Shown here one piece after another: positions 9,123 to 17,072 of a DNA stretch of 64,000 nt; positions within the stretch are counted from its first letter, which is position 1; each line of letters begins with the position of its first letter. Origin of the DNA: Streptomyces viridochromogenes (GTDB lineage: Bacteria > Actinomycetota > Actinomycetes > Streptomycetales > Streptomycetaceae). The notes beneath the pieces were generated by a model. The model was not told the origin of the DNA and searched no databases. It worked only from the letters and a program-made list of their open reading frames with translations. A program made the translations under genes and the position numbers. The stretch is taken from assembly GCF_001270495.1 (NCBI RefSeq), contig NZ_LGUR01000219.1, positions 62,001-126,000 of the forward strand, written 5' to 3'.

Positions 9123-9192
9123 GACCCGCGAACTCGGGTCCCTCCGCCGGGGCGGAGGAGCCGGCCGGACGTTACCGGCGAGCTCGCGGGTC
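9123..9192. terminator. Nested inverted repeat after pdxH
   Basis: Outer arms GACCCGCGAACTCG (9123-9136) and CGAGCTCGCGGGTC (9179-9192) pair at 13 of 14 positions. They enclose a second stem CCTCCGCC/GGCGGAGG (9141-9158). Position 29 bp past the pdxH stop suggests termination. The remaining 9193-9425 carries no convincing gene. Confidence 0.6.
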
Positions 9193-9425
9193 GGGTGACT
9201 GCTGGGATTGGGCCGGCTGCACGCGTCTGTCACGTGCTGGTCCGGCACCGCACTGGGTGGGGTGACGGGCCGCTAGCCCGCAGCCACCTCACGCGTCCGG
9301 TATTCATACATCTGCCGAACCACCTCCCTTCTCGTGTACCGCACACCCTAAGAAGTGGCTCTGCCCCGATCAACCGCTTTTTTCGTGATGGACGTATCAG
9401 CACCCTCGCACCTAGCGTTCCGATC

Positions 9426-9836
9426 ATGACGGAGCAGCATGTGGGGCGGGTCGCGATTCTCAGTGGTTCGACCTTCGAGGAGCAGATCGGGTACGCGCGT
9501 GCCGTGGTCGACGGGGACTGGGTGCATGTGTCGGGGACTACCGGGTTCGACTACGCGACGATGACGATCTCCGAGGACGTGGTGGAGCAGGCCGAGCAGT
9601 GTCTGCGGAATGTGGGGGCCGCGCTGGCGGAGGCGGGGGCCTCGTTCGCGGATGTGGTGCGGGTGCGGTACCTGCTGCCCGAGCGGGAGGACTTCGAGCC
9701 CTGCTGGCCCGTGTTGCGGCGTTACTTCGGGGAGGTGCGGCCGGCGGCGACGATGATGATGTGCGGGCTCGCGGATCCACGTATGAAGATCGAGATTGAG
9801 GTGTACGCGAGGAGGGGAAGCGGGTCTCATGTCTGA
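9426..9836 (+). CDS. RidA/YjgF/Rid-family protein
   Basis: 136 residues. The family hydrolyses reactive enamine/imine intermediates or acts on related substrates as a trimer. Visible features: the N-terminal SGSTFEEQIGYARAVVDGDWVHVSG strand region cut short of the usual start, the QAEQCLRNVGAALAEAGAS helix, and VRVRYLLP. ATG 9426 has no clear Shine-Dalgarno, so it may be leaderless; the frame is open 77 codons further upstream but without family similarity. Overlaps the next gene by 8 bp, so the two are probably co-translated. Confidence 0.85.
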   Translation: MTEQHVGRVAILSGSTFEEQIGYARAVVDGDWVHVSGTTGFDYATMTISEDVVEQAEQCLRNVGAALAEAGASFADVVRVRYLLPEREDFEPCWPVLRRYFGEVRPAATMMMCGLADPRMKIEIEVYARRGSGSHV

Positions 9837-10293
9837 TCTTCGGATCGTGCCGGTGGACGGTGACGTCATGCTTCGGGAGTGGCGGCACGTCCACAACGTG
9901 ATCGTGCCGCCGGACGAGCTGAGCCTCGACGAGGTACGCGAGCGCGGTGGGCGGCATCAGCTGCGGAACGCGTATGCCGGGGACGCGCTCGTGGGCTGCT
10001 CGACCGTACGGCCGCCGGAGGGCGACGAGGGCGTGGCGACCGTCATCGCGCGCGTGCTGCCCGAGTACCGGGGCCGGGGGTTCGGGTCCGCGCTGTACGA
10101 GGACGGGCTCACGCACGCGCGCGTGCTTGGTGCGCGGGAGATCCGGACCGTGGTCCTGACCGCCAACGGGGACGGGCTCCGGTTCGCCGAGAAGCGGGGG
10201 TTTGTGGAGGTCGACCGGTATGTGGCGCCGGAGGACGAGAACGAGGTGTGGCTGACGTTGCGGTTGGCGGGCTACGAGGTCAGCGGGGCGTGA
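9829..10293 (+). CDS. GNAT family N-acetyltransferase
   Basis: 154 residues from ATG 9829 with GAGGAGGGGAAG upstream. Acetyl-CoA-binding motif A is ARVLPEYRGRGFGSALYEDGLTHA (pattern RGRGFGSAL at its centre), followed by the beta5/alpha4 region ending in AEKRGFVEVDRY. Acceptor substrate unknown. Start lies inside the RidA gene end, forming a two-gene unit. Confidence 0.85.
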   Translation: MSDLRIVPVDGDVMLREWRHVHNVIVPPDELSLDEVRERGGRHQLRNAYAGDALVGCSTVRPPEGDEGVATVIARVLPEYRGRGFGSALYEDGLTHARVLGAREIRTVVLTANGDGLRFAEKRGFVEVDRYVAPEDENEVWLTLRLAGYEVSGA

Positions 10294-10468
10294 TGGTGGG
10301 GCGGGGCGCGTGCGGCCGGTTTCCCGGGATTTCCGCCGTACAACGATTCCTTCAATCTTGTGGGAACTCGGTGTGTGCTGCGTCACGTTCCAGTTAGATG
10401 ATTGCGAGTGAGCGCACCGACGCGTCGTACGTGCGGACGCAGCTTGGCAGGCTTGGCAGGGGGTCCAG

Positions 10469-11917
10469 GTGAGTGCTTCCCGGCGTAGTGGGACCACCGA
10501 CGAGCTGGGGCCGGACGAACCCGAGCGGGACGGTCCGGAGGGTTCGGCGGGTGGTTCGGAGGGTTCCGCAGGCGGTTCTGATCTGCTGGCCGCACTGCTG
10601 GACGGGATGGACGCTGCCCTGTGCGCCTTCGACGCGGACGGGGTCGTCACCCATTGGAACCGTGAGGCGGAGCGGATCCTCGGGTGGAGTGCGACCGAGG
10701 CCGTGGGGCGGCGCGGGTTCGCCGGGTGGGCGGTGCGCGAGGCCGACGCCGAGGAGGTCGAGGCGCGGCTGATGTCCGCCATGGACGCTCCCGGGCGGCA
10801 GGTGCACGAGTTCGCGCTGCTGACCAAGGACGGCGGGCGGGTGCTCGTACGCACGCAGTCGGCGGCCGTACACGGTCCGGACGGGAAGCCGGCTGGGGTG
10901 TACTGCGCTTTCAGCGAGGTGCACGCGCAGATCGATCTGGAGAGGTCGATCGCGCTGAGCGAGGCGTTGTTCGAGGACGCGTCGTGGGGTGTGGTGCTCG
11001 TCGACGCGGATCTACGGCCGGCCGTGGTGAACGCTCACGCGGCCCGTGCGCTGGGTATCGGGCGCACGTCCGTGCTCGGGCGGCCGCTCGGGGATCTGCT
11101 CGCCCAAGGAGTCGAGGAGTTGGAGAGCGCGCTCACCCATGTGCTGGCGGAGGGTGCGCCGCCCGCGCCCGCCGAGATCTGGGTGAGTGTACGGACGCCG
11201 GAGGGCGAGCGGCGGCGGTGCTGGCGGTGCGGCTTCGTACGGCTGGCCTCGCCGCTCGCGGAGGAGCCGGTGCCGTTGGGGGTGGGCTGGCTCTTCCAGG
11301 ACATGACCGAGGCCAAGCAGGCCGAGCAGGAGGCGGCCCTGCTGCGGTTCCGGGCCAATCAGCTGCATCGGGCGGCGCGGGCCGCCTCGGAGTGCGAGGA
11401 CCCGGCGGACGCGGCGACCGTGCATCTGGACTTCGCGCTGGCCGGGTTCGCCGATCATGCGCTGATCGACCGGGTCGCGGGCGGGGCGGTAGCGGATCCG
11501 CATATGGACGAGGATGCGGAGCCCGCCGGGCCGGTACGGCTCGTCCGGGTCGCCGTGACTCCCTCCGGTGCGCCGGGGCCGAGTCTGCTCGGCGGGGAGG
11601 CCGGGTTGCCGGTGCGGTACGCCGAGGGGCATCCGGCGTTGCAGTGCGTGGCGCGGGCCGGGTCGGTGCGGGCCGACGCGGGCAGCATGTCGGCGGAGCA
11701 GGCGCGGGCGTGGGCGGCGGGGCGGCAGTGGCCCGCGGACGCGGTGCACGCACTGTGCGCGGTGCTGCGGAGCCGGGGGCGGACGCTGGGGGTCGTGACG
11801 TTTCTGCGGGGCGCGGGGCGGAGTGCGTTCGAGCGGAGCGACGCGGTGTACGCGGAGGATGTGGCGGTGCGGATCGCTTCCGCGCTGGATCTCGCGGGGG
11901 TGCTGGGCCCGGAGTAG
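10469..11917 (+). CDS. PAS-PAS-GAF sensory protein lacking an output domain
   Basis: 482 residues from GTG 10469. First PAS domain at about 45-125 (LDGMDAALCAFDADGVVTHW), second at about 165-255 (FEDASWGVVLVDADLRPAVV), then a GAF-like domain at about 280-478 containing SRGRTLGVVTFLRGAGRSAF, typical of Streptomyces PP2C/SpoIIE phosphatases. Those proteins normally continue into a PP2C domain; here the stop follows at PE-482. The N-terminus is rich in Gly/Ser/Glu repeats (GSAGGSEGSAGGS). Probably a cytosolic ligand or redox sensor acting through a partner. No membrane segment seen. Convergent with the SIS gene. Confidence 0.75.
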   Translation: MSASRRSGTTDELGPDEPERDGPEGSAGGSEGSAGGSDLLAALLDGMDAALCAFDADGVVTHWNREAERILGWSATEAVGRRGFAGWAVREADAEEVEARLMSAMDAPGRQVHEFALLTKDGGRVLVRTQSAAVHGPDGKPAGVYCAFSEVHAQIDLERSIALSEALFEDASWGVVLVDADLRPAVVNAHAARALGIGRTSVLGRPLGDLLAQGVEELESALTHVLAEGAPPAPAEIWVSVRTPEGERRRCWRCGFVRLASPLAEEPVPLGVGWLFQDMTEAKQAEQEAALLRFRANQLHRAARAASECEDPADAATVHLDFALAGFADHALIDRVAGGAVADPHMDEDAEPAGPVRLVRVAVTPSGAPGPSLLGGEAGLPVRYAEGHPALQCVARAGSVRADAGSMSAEQARAWAAGRQWPADAVHALCAVLRSRGRTLGVVTFLRGAGRSAFERSDAVYAEDVAVRIASALDLAGVLGPE

Positions 11918-11948
11918 CGCGGCTCCGGGCCGGGCGGCGCCTCCCGCC

Positions 11949-12704
11949 CTATCGGCGGTAGAAGATCCTGTCGCCGTACTGTTCGAACACCCGGTTGTTC
12001 CAGTCGAGGCCGCCGTCGACGTTGCCGGAGCGCAGGAGCGGGGGCTCGATGCCGCGGGCGGCCAGGGAGGCGGCCGCGGTGGCCGTGACGGCCTGGAGGA
12101 GGGCCGTCGTGACGACCGTGGAGGCGGGGGCGAAGGGGGCCGGGATCGTGTCGAGGGTGAGTTCCGCGTCGCCGATCGCGATCTTCGAGTCGAGGACGAT
12201 GTCGCAGTGGTCCTTGAGGTAGGTGCCGGAGACATGGCGGGACTTCGTCTCCGAGGCGTACGCCACCGAGGTCACGCCGATGACCCGGACGCCGAGGGCG
12301 CGGGCGTTCATGGCCATCTCCACGGGGAGGGCGTTGCGGCCGGAGAGGGAGATGATCACCAAGGCGTCGCCGTCGCGGAGCGGGGAGCTGTCGAGCACCG
12401 CGCTCGCGAGGCCGTCGACGCGTTCGAGGGCGGAGCCGAGGGTGGCGGGCATGACGTCGACGCCTACGGCGCCGGGGACCGCGAGCAGGTTCATCAGAGC
12501 GAGGCCGCCGGCGCGGTAGACGAGGTCCTGGGCGGCGAGGGAGGAGTGGCCGGCGCCGAAGGCGAAGAGCCGGCCGCCGGAGGCGACGGTGTCGGCGAGC
12601 AGGGTGCCGGCTGCCTCGATGTTCTCGGCCTCCTCGGCACGGACCCGCTGGAGGAGGCCGATCGCGGCGTCGAAGAACTGGTCGGCCGGCTTGCTGTCGC
12701 TCAT
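11949..12704 (-). CDS. nagS: SIS-domain aminosugar-phosphate enzyme (NagS/SCO4393-like, UPF0309)
   Basis: 251 residues from ATG 12704 with GGAGGG upstream. SIS (sugar isomerase) fold: FAFGAGHSSLAAQDLVYRAGG, the sugar-phosphate pocket VIISLSGRNALPVEMAM, and VASETKSRH-like third segment. It matches the S. coelicolor protein SCO4393 next to dmdR1 which, from memory, is NagS, a GlcNAc-6-phosphate dehydratase involved in glucosamine toxicity. A DasR-like operator with an overlapping TTGACA -35 element lies 57-80 bp upstream, supporting an aminosugar role. The same frame is open far upstream to 13997 but that is antisense to dmdR1 and not counted. Confidence 0.8.
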   Translation of the reverse strand: MSDSKPADQFFDAAIGLLQRVRAEEAENIEAAGTLLADTVASGGRLFAFGAGHSSLAAQDLVYRAGGLALMNLLAVPGAVGVDVMPATLGSALERVDGLASAVLDSSPLRDGDALVIISLSGRNALPVEMAMNARALGVRVIGVTSVAYASETKSRHVSGTYLKDHCDIVLDSKIAIGDAELTLDTIPAPFAPASTVVTTALLQAVTATAAASLAARGIEPPLLRSGNVDGGLDWNNRVFEQYGDRIFYRR

Positions 12705-12760
12705 GCGGGGCCCTCCGGGGTGGCGGGGTGCTGGGGTGGGGGTGCGTTGCGGATCACCGT

Positions 12761-12775
12761 GCGGTCTGGACCAGT
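12761..12775 (-). promoter_or_regulatory. DasR-like (dre) operator upstream of the SIS gene
   Basis: On the minus strand the sequence is ACTGGTCCAGACCGC, close to the dre consensus ACTGGTCTAGACCAC (two mismatches). A TTGACA hexamer lies at 12785-12780, just upstream, so binding would block the promoter. The rest of the 12705-13086 gap holds no gene. Confidence 0.6.
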
Positions 12776-13054
12776 GTGGTGTCAATACGGGGGTGCCTGT
12801 GGCGGCCTGGTGCCGGTGCGCGGGGGTTCGCGGCTGTGTCTGCGGCGCCTGCGCGGGTTCGGTGGGGGTGCGCGTAGAGCCTGCGGGCGGCCCTCCGACA
12901 CGTCCCCTCACCGCCGTACGCGGCTGCCGCGCCGTGGGGGCGATGGGCGCTGGGAAATCGCTGGTTTCGGCGGCGCGGCACGGTTGTCCGTGGTATCCGG
13001 CAGAATTGAGTACAGGGCCAGCGCACGCGCCGTGGAGCTGTCTCGCTTCCGGCT

Positions 13055-13076
13055 GAGCTAATCGCAGAGCTAATCG
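13055..13076. repeat. Direct repeat GAGCTAATCG x2 in the dmdR1 leader
   Basis: Two copies of GAGCTAATCG (13055-13064 and 13067-13076) separated by CA, immediately before AGGGG and the ATG of the iron repressor gene. No DmdR-type iron box was seen in this leader. Confidence 0.6.
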
Positions 13077-13086
13077 AGGGGCACGT

Positions 13087-13779
13087 ATGTCCGGACTGAT
13101 CGACACCACGGAGATGTATCTCCGCACCATCCTCGAGCTGGAGGAGGAAGGCGTGGTCCCCATGCGCGCCCGTATCGCCGAGCGGCTGGACCAGAGCGGG
13201 CCCACCGTCAGCCAGACGGTGGCGCGGATGGAGCGTGACGGGCTGGTGTCCGTGGCGTCCGACCGGCATCTGGAGCTCACCGACGAGGGGCGGCGCCTGG
13301 CCACCCGCGTCATGCGCAAGCACCGTCTCGCCGAGTGTCTGCTCGTCGACGTGATCGGGCTGGAGTGGGAGCAGGTGCACGCCGAGGCGTGTCGCTGGGA
13401 GCACGTCATGAGCGAGGCCGTGGAGCGGCGTGTGCTGGAGCTGCTGCGGCATCCGACCGAGTCGCCGTACGGCAACCCCATCCCGGGCCTCGAGGAGCTC
13501 GGCGAGAAGGACGGCGCCGATCCGTTCCTGGACGCGGGCATGGTCTCGCTGGCTGATCTGGACCCGGGGGTCGAGGGCAAGACGGTCGTGGTCCGGCGTA
13601 TCGGCGAGCCGATCCAGACCGACGCGCAGCTGATGTACACGCTGCGGCGGGCCGGTGTGCAGCCCGGCTCGGTGGTGAGTGTGACCGAGTCGGCGGGTGG
13701 TGTGCTCGTGGGCAGTGGTGGTGAGGCGGCCGAGCTGGAGGCGGACGTCGCCTCGCATGTGTTCGTCGCGAAGCGCTGA
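13087..13779 (+). CDS. dmdR1: DtxR-family iron-dependent repressor DmdR1
   Basis: 230 residues. N-terminal winged helix with MRARIAERLDQSGPTVSQTV and ARMERDGL; dimerisation/metal domain with RKHRLAECLLVDVIGLEW, the ligand region HAEACRWEHVMSE (His/Glu/Cys metal ligands), and C-terminal SH3-like domain. Fe(II)-bound protein represses siderophore and iron uptake genes. Length and ligands are complete. ATG follows AGGGG. Its neighbour SIS gene is the same as beside dmdR1 of S. coelicolor. In that species an antisense ORF (adm) overlaps dmdR1; open minus-strand frames also exist here but I did not annotate them. Confidence 0.93.
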   Translation: MSGLIDTTEMYLRTILELEEEGVVPMRARIAERLDQSGPTVSQTVARMERDGLVSVASDRHLELTDEGRRLATRVMRKHRLAECLLVDVIGLEWEQVHAEACRWEHVMSEAVERRVLELLRHPTESPYGNPIPGLEELGEKDGADPFLDAGMVSLADLDPGVEGKTVVVRRIGEPIQTDAQLMYTLRRAGVQPGSVVSVTESAGGVLVGSGGEAAELEADVASHVFVAKR

Positions 13780-13802
13780 GCCAACGGCCTTTCCTTTCGT
13801 GT

Positions 13803-13827
13803 AACTCCCGGCGGGCGAACGGGAGTT
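13803..13827. terminator. Hairpin after dmdR1
   Basis: AACTCCCG (13803-13810) pairs with CGGGAGTT (13820-13827), 9-base loop, 23 bp past the dmdR1 stop. Confidence 0.65.
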
Positions 13828-14003
13828 GTGGCGATCCGTCGATCTCGCCCATTCCAAGATCCAGTACGCCGAATCGCAGCGCTCCGCCGATTCGCGTGCC
13901 AGTCTGTCGCGTGAGGCATACGACCTGAGAGCTCTTGGCCGTGATGGACAGCGATGCGTCCGGCCGGGGAAGGGGCGGGCGGATGTGCCGTGGACATGGA
14001 GAG

Positions 14004-14031
14004 GGCCCCGGCGCCGTGTGGCGCCGGGGCC
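14004..14031. terminator. Strong GC hairpin in the dmdR1-hydrolase gap
   Basis: Perfect 12-bp stem GGCCCCGGCGCC/GGCGCCGGGGCC with a GTGT loop. It insulates the downstream promoter region from dmdR1. The 13780-14450 gap otherwise holds the other hairpin and the LexA-like box; I see no convincing gene. Confidence 0.7.
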
Positions 14032-14197
14032 TGTCCTCCCCTGTGTTGACCCGGAGCCCCGAGCTCTCAGGGTCATTCCCCTCGGACCGGTTTCCCCGAG
14101 CGGTCCGCCTCCCGGTGAAGATCTCCCCTCGGCGGTGCCGATCAATCCTTGGGAGGGGTCACTCGAATGAGGGGTGTTGGCCGCGGAGACGGCATTT

Positions 14198-14213
14198 TCG
14201 AATAGGGGTTCGA
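14198..14213. promoter_or_regulatory. LexA/SOS-box-like palindrome upstream of the hydrolase
   Basis: TCGAATAGGGGTTCGA matches the actinobacterial LexA consensus TCGAACnnnnGTTCGA with one mismatch. It is about 240 bp upstream of the alpha/beta hydrolase ATG, the only plausible gene it could control in the window. Confidence 0.5.
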
Positions 14214-14450
14214 TAGTCTGCGGGTGACGGGTCAGGCGGAACGTGCGCTTCATGGGTGTGCGCATAAGATCACGTCAGACACACAGGACATACACATCGT
14301 GTGCGACGGCACCGCCGACGCCTGCACCGCAGGTGGCGAGCGGTGCTCGCACGAGCGACGGCAGATACGGCAGATACGGCAGGCAGGACACGGTTCACAG
14401 GACCGGCCGGCTCGAGCGGTCCGAGCGGAGCTAGGGGGGTGCCAGGACCA

Positions 14451-15338
14451 ATGGCGCGGCGCATCGACGTGACCGGGAAGGGCGGGGTACGTCTCGCGGC
14501 CTGGGAGTTCGGCGACCCTCCCAAGACCGACCCCGCCAGGGAACCCGACGGCACGCCAGGCGTGCTGTTACTGCACGGCCTCATGGGCCGCGCCTCGCAC
14601 TGGGCCTCCACCGCCCGCTGGCTCTCCGAGCGGCACCGCGCCGTCGCGCTGGACCAGCGTGGCCACGGCCGTAGCGACAAGCACTCGCAAGCCGCCTTCA
14701 CGCGTGAGGCGTACGTCGACGACGCCGAGGCGGCCCTCGAACAGCTCGGTCTCGCCCCGGCCGTCCTCATCGGCCATGCCATGGGTGCGCTGACCGCGTG
14801 GCAGCTCGCCGCCAAGCGGCCCGACCTGGTGCACGGCGTGATCATCTGCGACATGCGCGCCTCCGCGCTCGGCTCGGCCTCGCAGCGGGAGTGGGCGGAC
14901 TGGTTCAGGTCCTGGCCCGTTCCCTTCGCCACGCTTGCCGATGTGCGGAAGTGGTTCGGTGAGGACGACCCCTGGGTGGAGCGGCCGAACGCCGCGCGGG
15001 GCGAGTTCTACGCCGAGGTGATGCACGAGTGCGAGGACGGGTGGCGGCCGGTTTTCGACCCGGACCAGATGCTCGACTCGCGGAAGGCGTGGGTGTTCGA
15101 CGCGCACTGGGAGGAGTTGGCGCAGGTCCGGTGTCCTGCGTTGGTCGTGCGCGGGCTTGACGGGGAGTTGGGGCGGGCCGAGGCGCAGGAGATGGTGCGG
15201 GTGCTGCCGCGCGGGCAGTACGCGGAGGTGGCCGACGCCGGTCATCTGGTGCACTACGACCAGCCGGAGGGGTGGCGCGCGGCGATCGAGCCCTTTCTGG
15301 ATGTGGTGCGCTCCGCCGGGGATGCCGGGCGCCTGTGA
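14451..15338 (+). CDS. Alpha/beta-hydrolase with a TTA codon
   Basis: 295 residues from ATG 14451. Alpha/beta-hydrolase fold: oxyanion segment LLLHGLMGRASHW, the strand RAVALDQRGHGRSDKHS, a nucleophile-elbow position reading GHAMGALTAW (Ala-Met where Gly-x-Ser-x-Gly is usual), and a C-terminal His in DAGHLVHYDQPEGW. The elbow lacks Ser (H-A-M-G), so it may be a non-classical enzyme or use another residue. Codon 40 (14568-14570) is TTA, so translation should depend on the bldA tRNA in Streptomyces. A LexA-like box lies upstream and a dispersed hairpin repeat downstream. Confidence 0.8.
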   Translation: MARRIDVTGKGGVRLAAWEFGDPPKTDPAREPDGTPGVLLLHGLMGRASHWASTARWLSERHRAVALDQRGHGRSDKHSQAAFTREAYVDDAEAALEQLGLAPAVLIGHAMGALTAWQLAAKRPDLVHGVIICDMRASALGSASQREWADWFRSWPVPFATLADVRKWFGEDDPWVERPNAARGEFYAEVMHECEDGWRPVFDPDQMLDSRKAWVFDAHWEELAQVRCPALVVRGLDGELGRAEAQEMVRVLPRGQYAEVADAGHLVHYDQPEGWRAAIEPFLDVVRSAGDAGRL

Positions 15339-15357
15339 ACTCGGGGCCTTCTGGCTG

Positions 15358-15432
15358 ATGGCGGCTGCGGGTGGGTCGTGGTCGCTCGTGCCCACGCGGC
15401 GGAGCCGCACATCGAGGCAGCCCCGCGCCCCT
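15358..15432 (-). repeat. Dispersed 70-75 bp hairpin repeat, long form
   Basis: Reads ATGGCGGCTGCGGG at one end and CCCCGCGCCCCT at the other, with GCGGCGGAGCCGC hairpin in the middle. Same family as 17854, 36042 and 56801; here in reverse orientation, between the convergent hydrolase and ABC permease genes. Confidence 0.8.
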
Positions 15433-15470
15433 GACGGGGCGTTGCAGGCCCTCTGCACCAGCCAGATCCG

Positions 15471-17072
15471 TCAGCCCTTGCTCACCGCGGTGAGGATCTC
15501 CGGCAGGCGGGCCGCCGTGCGCGGCGCCGCCAGCCGTAGGCCCAGCCAGGTGGTCCCCGCGCCGTACGCCGCGCCCGCCGGCAGCAGTAGCCAGGTCCAG
15601 GCATCCCCGTCCTCGCTCACGTTCAGCCAGATCGTCAGCGCGATGACGGGGGCACAGAGCAGGGCCGCCGCGATCATGCCGCCGAAGATCGAGATCCAGG
15701 CCAGGCCCGTCTGACCCGGGGCCACGTTCTTGTAGCCCTCCTGCGGGATGGAGTACGGGAAGCGGGCCGACGTCCAGGCGCCCGTCGCCAGCATCGCGCC
15801 GAGGAGGGCGAAGGACAGGCCGAGCGCCTCGGGGAGCCTGGCCCAGTCGCCGAGGAGTGCCGTCGTCAGGACGGTGACGAGGGTGGCGTAGGGAAGAGTG
15901 ATCAGCAGGAGCGCCAGGGCCCGGCCGCGCAGCTCCACATAGGCGTCCCGGGGAGAGGAGATGGTCAGGGCGACCATCCAGAACGCCGACGTGTCCTGCC
16001 CGAACTGGTTGTACATCTGGATGCCGAGCATCCCGGCCGCGAAGCAGGCGAAGTAGATCGAGCCGGTGCCCTGGAGGGCGTTGAACAGCGGCACGATCAG
16101 GCCGATGGCGAGCGAGGTCACCCAGGCCGCCTTGGTCTTCGGGTCGCGCCAGACGTAGCGCAGGCTGCGTTCCATGACGGTGCCGGTGCGGCCGGCCGGC
16201 AGGAGGCGGGTAAGGCCCGTCGGTTTGCGTTCGGGTATGGCCGCCTCGGTGACCGCCTGGAGCGTGGAGCCGTCGGGTGAGGTCATCAGCCGGGTGAGGT
16301 GGCGTGACCATACGGTGATCAGGGCCATCAACGCGGCCGCTGTGAGCGCGAGTTGGAGGAACCCGGTCCCGTACGAACCCTCGCTCACCGACCGCACCGC
16401 CCCGATCGCCGACGCCGGCGGCACCCACCGCAGCACGTCCGCCGCCGGATCGAGCTGGGCGAGCCCCGACGAACCCAGGCGCTGCGCCCCGAAGTTCACC
16501 ACCTGCGCCCCGAGCGCGATGACCAGCCCGCTCAGCACCGCCAGATCGCGTCCCTTACGGCTGGTCAGCAGCCGGATGTTGGCGGTGGCGACGGCCCGGG
16601 CGAGCGCCACGCACACCAGCAGGGACAGGACGACGGCGACGACGCCGACGACGTAGGCCAACCCGCTGTGCGCGACCGCGATCACCGAACCGGTGAACAG
16701 GCACAGGGTGAACAGGGGGCCGATGCCGACCAGCGAGGCCGCGAGCAGGGCCCGTACCAGGGGCCGGGGGCGCAGCGGCAGCATCACCAGCCGGGTCGGG
16801 TCGAGAGTCTCGTCCCCGCCGGGGAAGAACAGCGGCATCACGGCCCAGCCGAGCGCGAGGACCGCGACCAGGAGGATGACCACGGAGCCGGCGTGCGCGG
16901 TCCCGCGCAGCATGATCAGCCCGAGGAGTTGCAGCGCGGCGAAGAGGAGCGCCACGACCGCCGAGGCGATGTAGGCGGCCCGCCGCCCACCGGACTGCCG
17001 CAGCCCGTTCCGCAGCAACGACAGCTTCAGCCGTACGACGACCTCGGTCACGCCCGTCACTTCGGTGCTCAT
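15471..17072 (-). CDS. ABC transporter membrane (permease) protein
   Basis: 533 residues with about ten to twelve hydrophobic segments spread through the length (for example YIASAVVALLFAALQLLGLI, ILLVAVLALGWAVMPLFF, VVGVVAVVLSLLVCVALA). ATG 17072 overlaps the upstream ATPase stop by four bases, so the two genes form a coupled pair. No periplasmic binding protein is adjacent, so export is more likely than import. Substrate unknown. The hydrophilic loop near residues 90-110 (FFPGGDETLDPTRLVMLPL) resembles that of ABC-2 type exporters; I cannot name a specific family. Confidence 0.85.
   Translation of the reverse strand: MSTEVTGVTEVVVRLKLSLLRNGLRQSGGRRAAYIASAVVALLFAALQLLGLIMLRGTAHAGSVVILLVAVLALGWAVMPLFFPGGDETLDPTRLVMLPLRPRPLVRALLAASLVGIGPLFTLCLFTGSVIAVAHSGLAYVVGVVAVVLSLLVCVALARAVATANIRLLTSRKGRDLAVLSGLVIALGAQVVNFGAQRLGSSGLAQLDPAADVLRWVPPASAIGAVRSVSEGSYGTGFLQLALTAAALMALITVWSRHLTRLMTSPDGSTLQAVTEAAIPERKPTGLTRLLPAGRTGTVMERSLRYVWRDPKTKAAWVTSLAIGLIVPLFNALQGTGSIYFACFAAGMLGIQMYNQFGQDTSAFWMVALTISSPRDAYVELRGRALALLLITLPYATLVTVLTTALLGDWARLPEALGLSFALLGAMLATGAWTSARFPYSIPQEGYKNVAPGQTGLAWISIFGGMIAAALLCAPVIALTIWLNVSEDGDAWTWLLLPAGAAYGAGTTWLGLRLAAPRTAARLPEILTAVSKG

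Noticed and set aside
11949..13997. Extension of the SIS gene to 682 residues
   Set aside because: The extension runs antisense through dmdR1; the SIS fold starts at ATG 12704 after a good ribosome site.
14224..14472. Small ORF (82 aa) between the LexA-like box and the hydrolase
   Set aside because: No ribosome site or family similarity; composition unlike real genes here.
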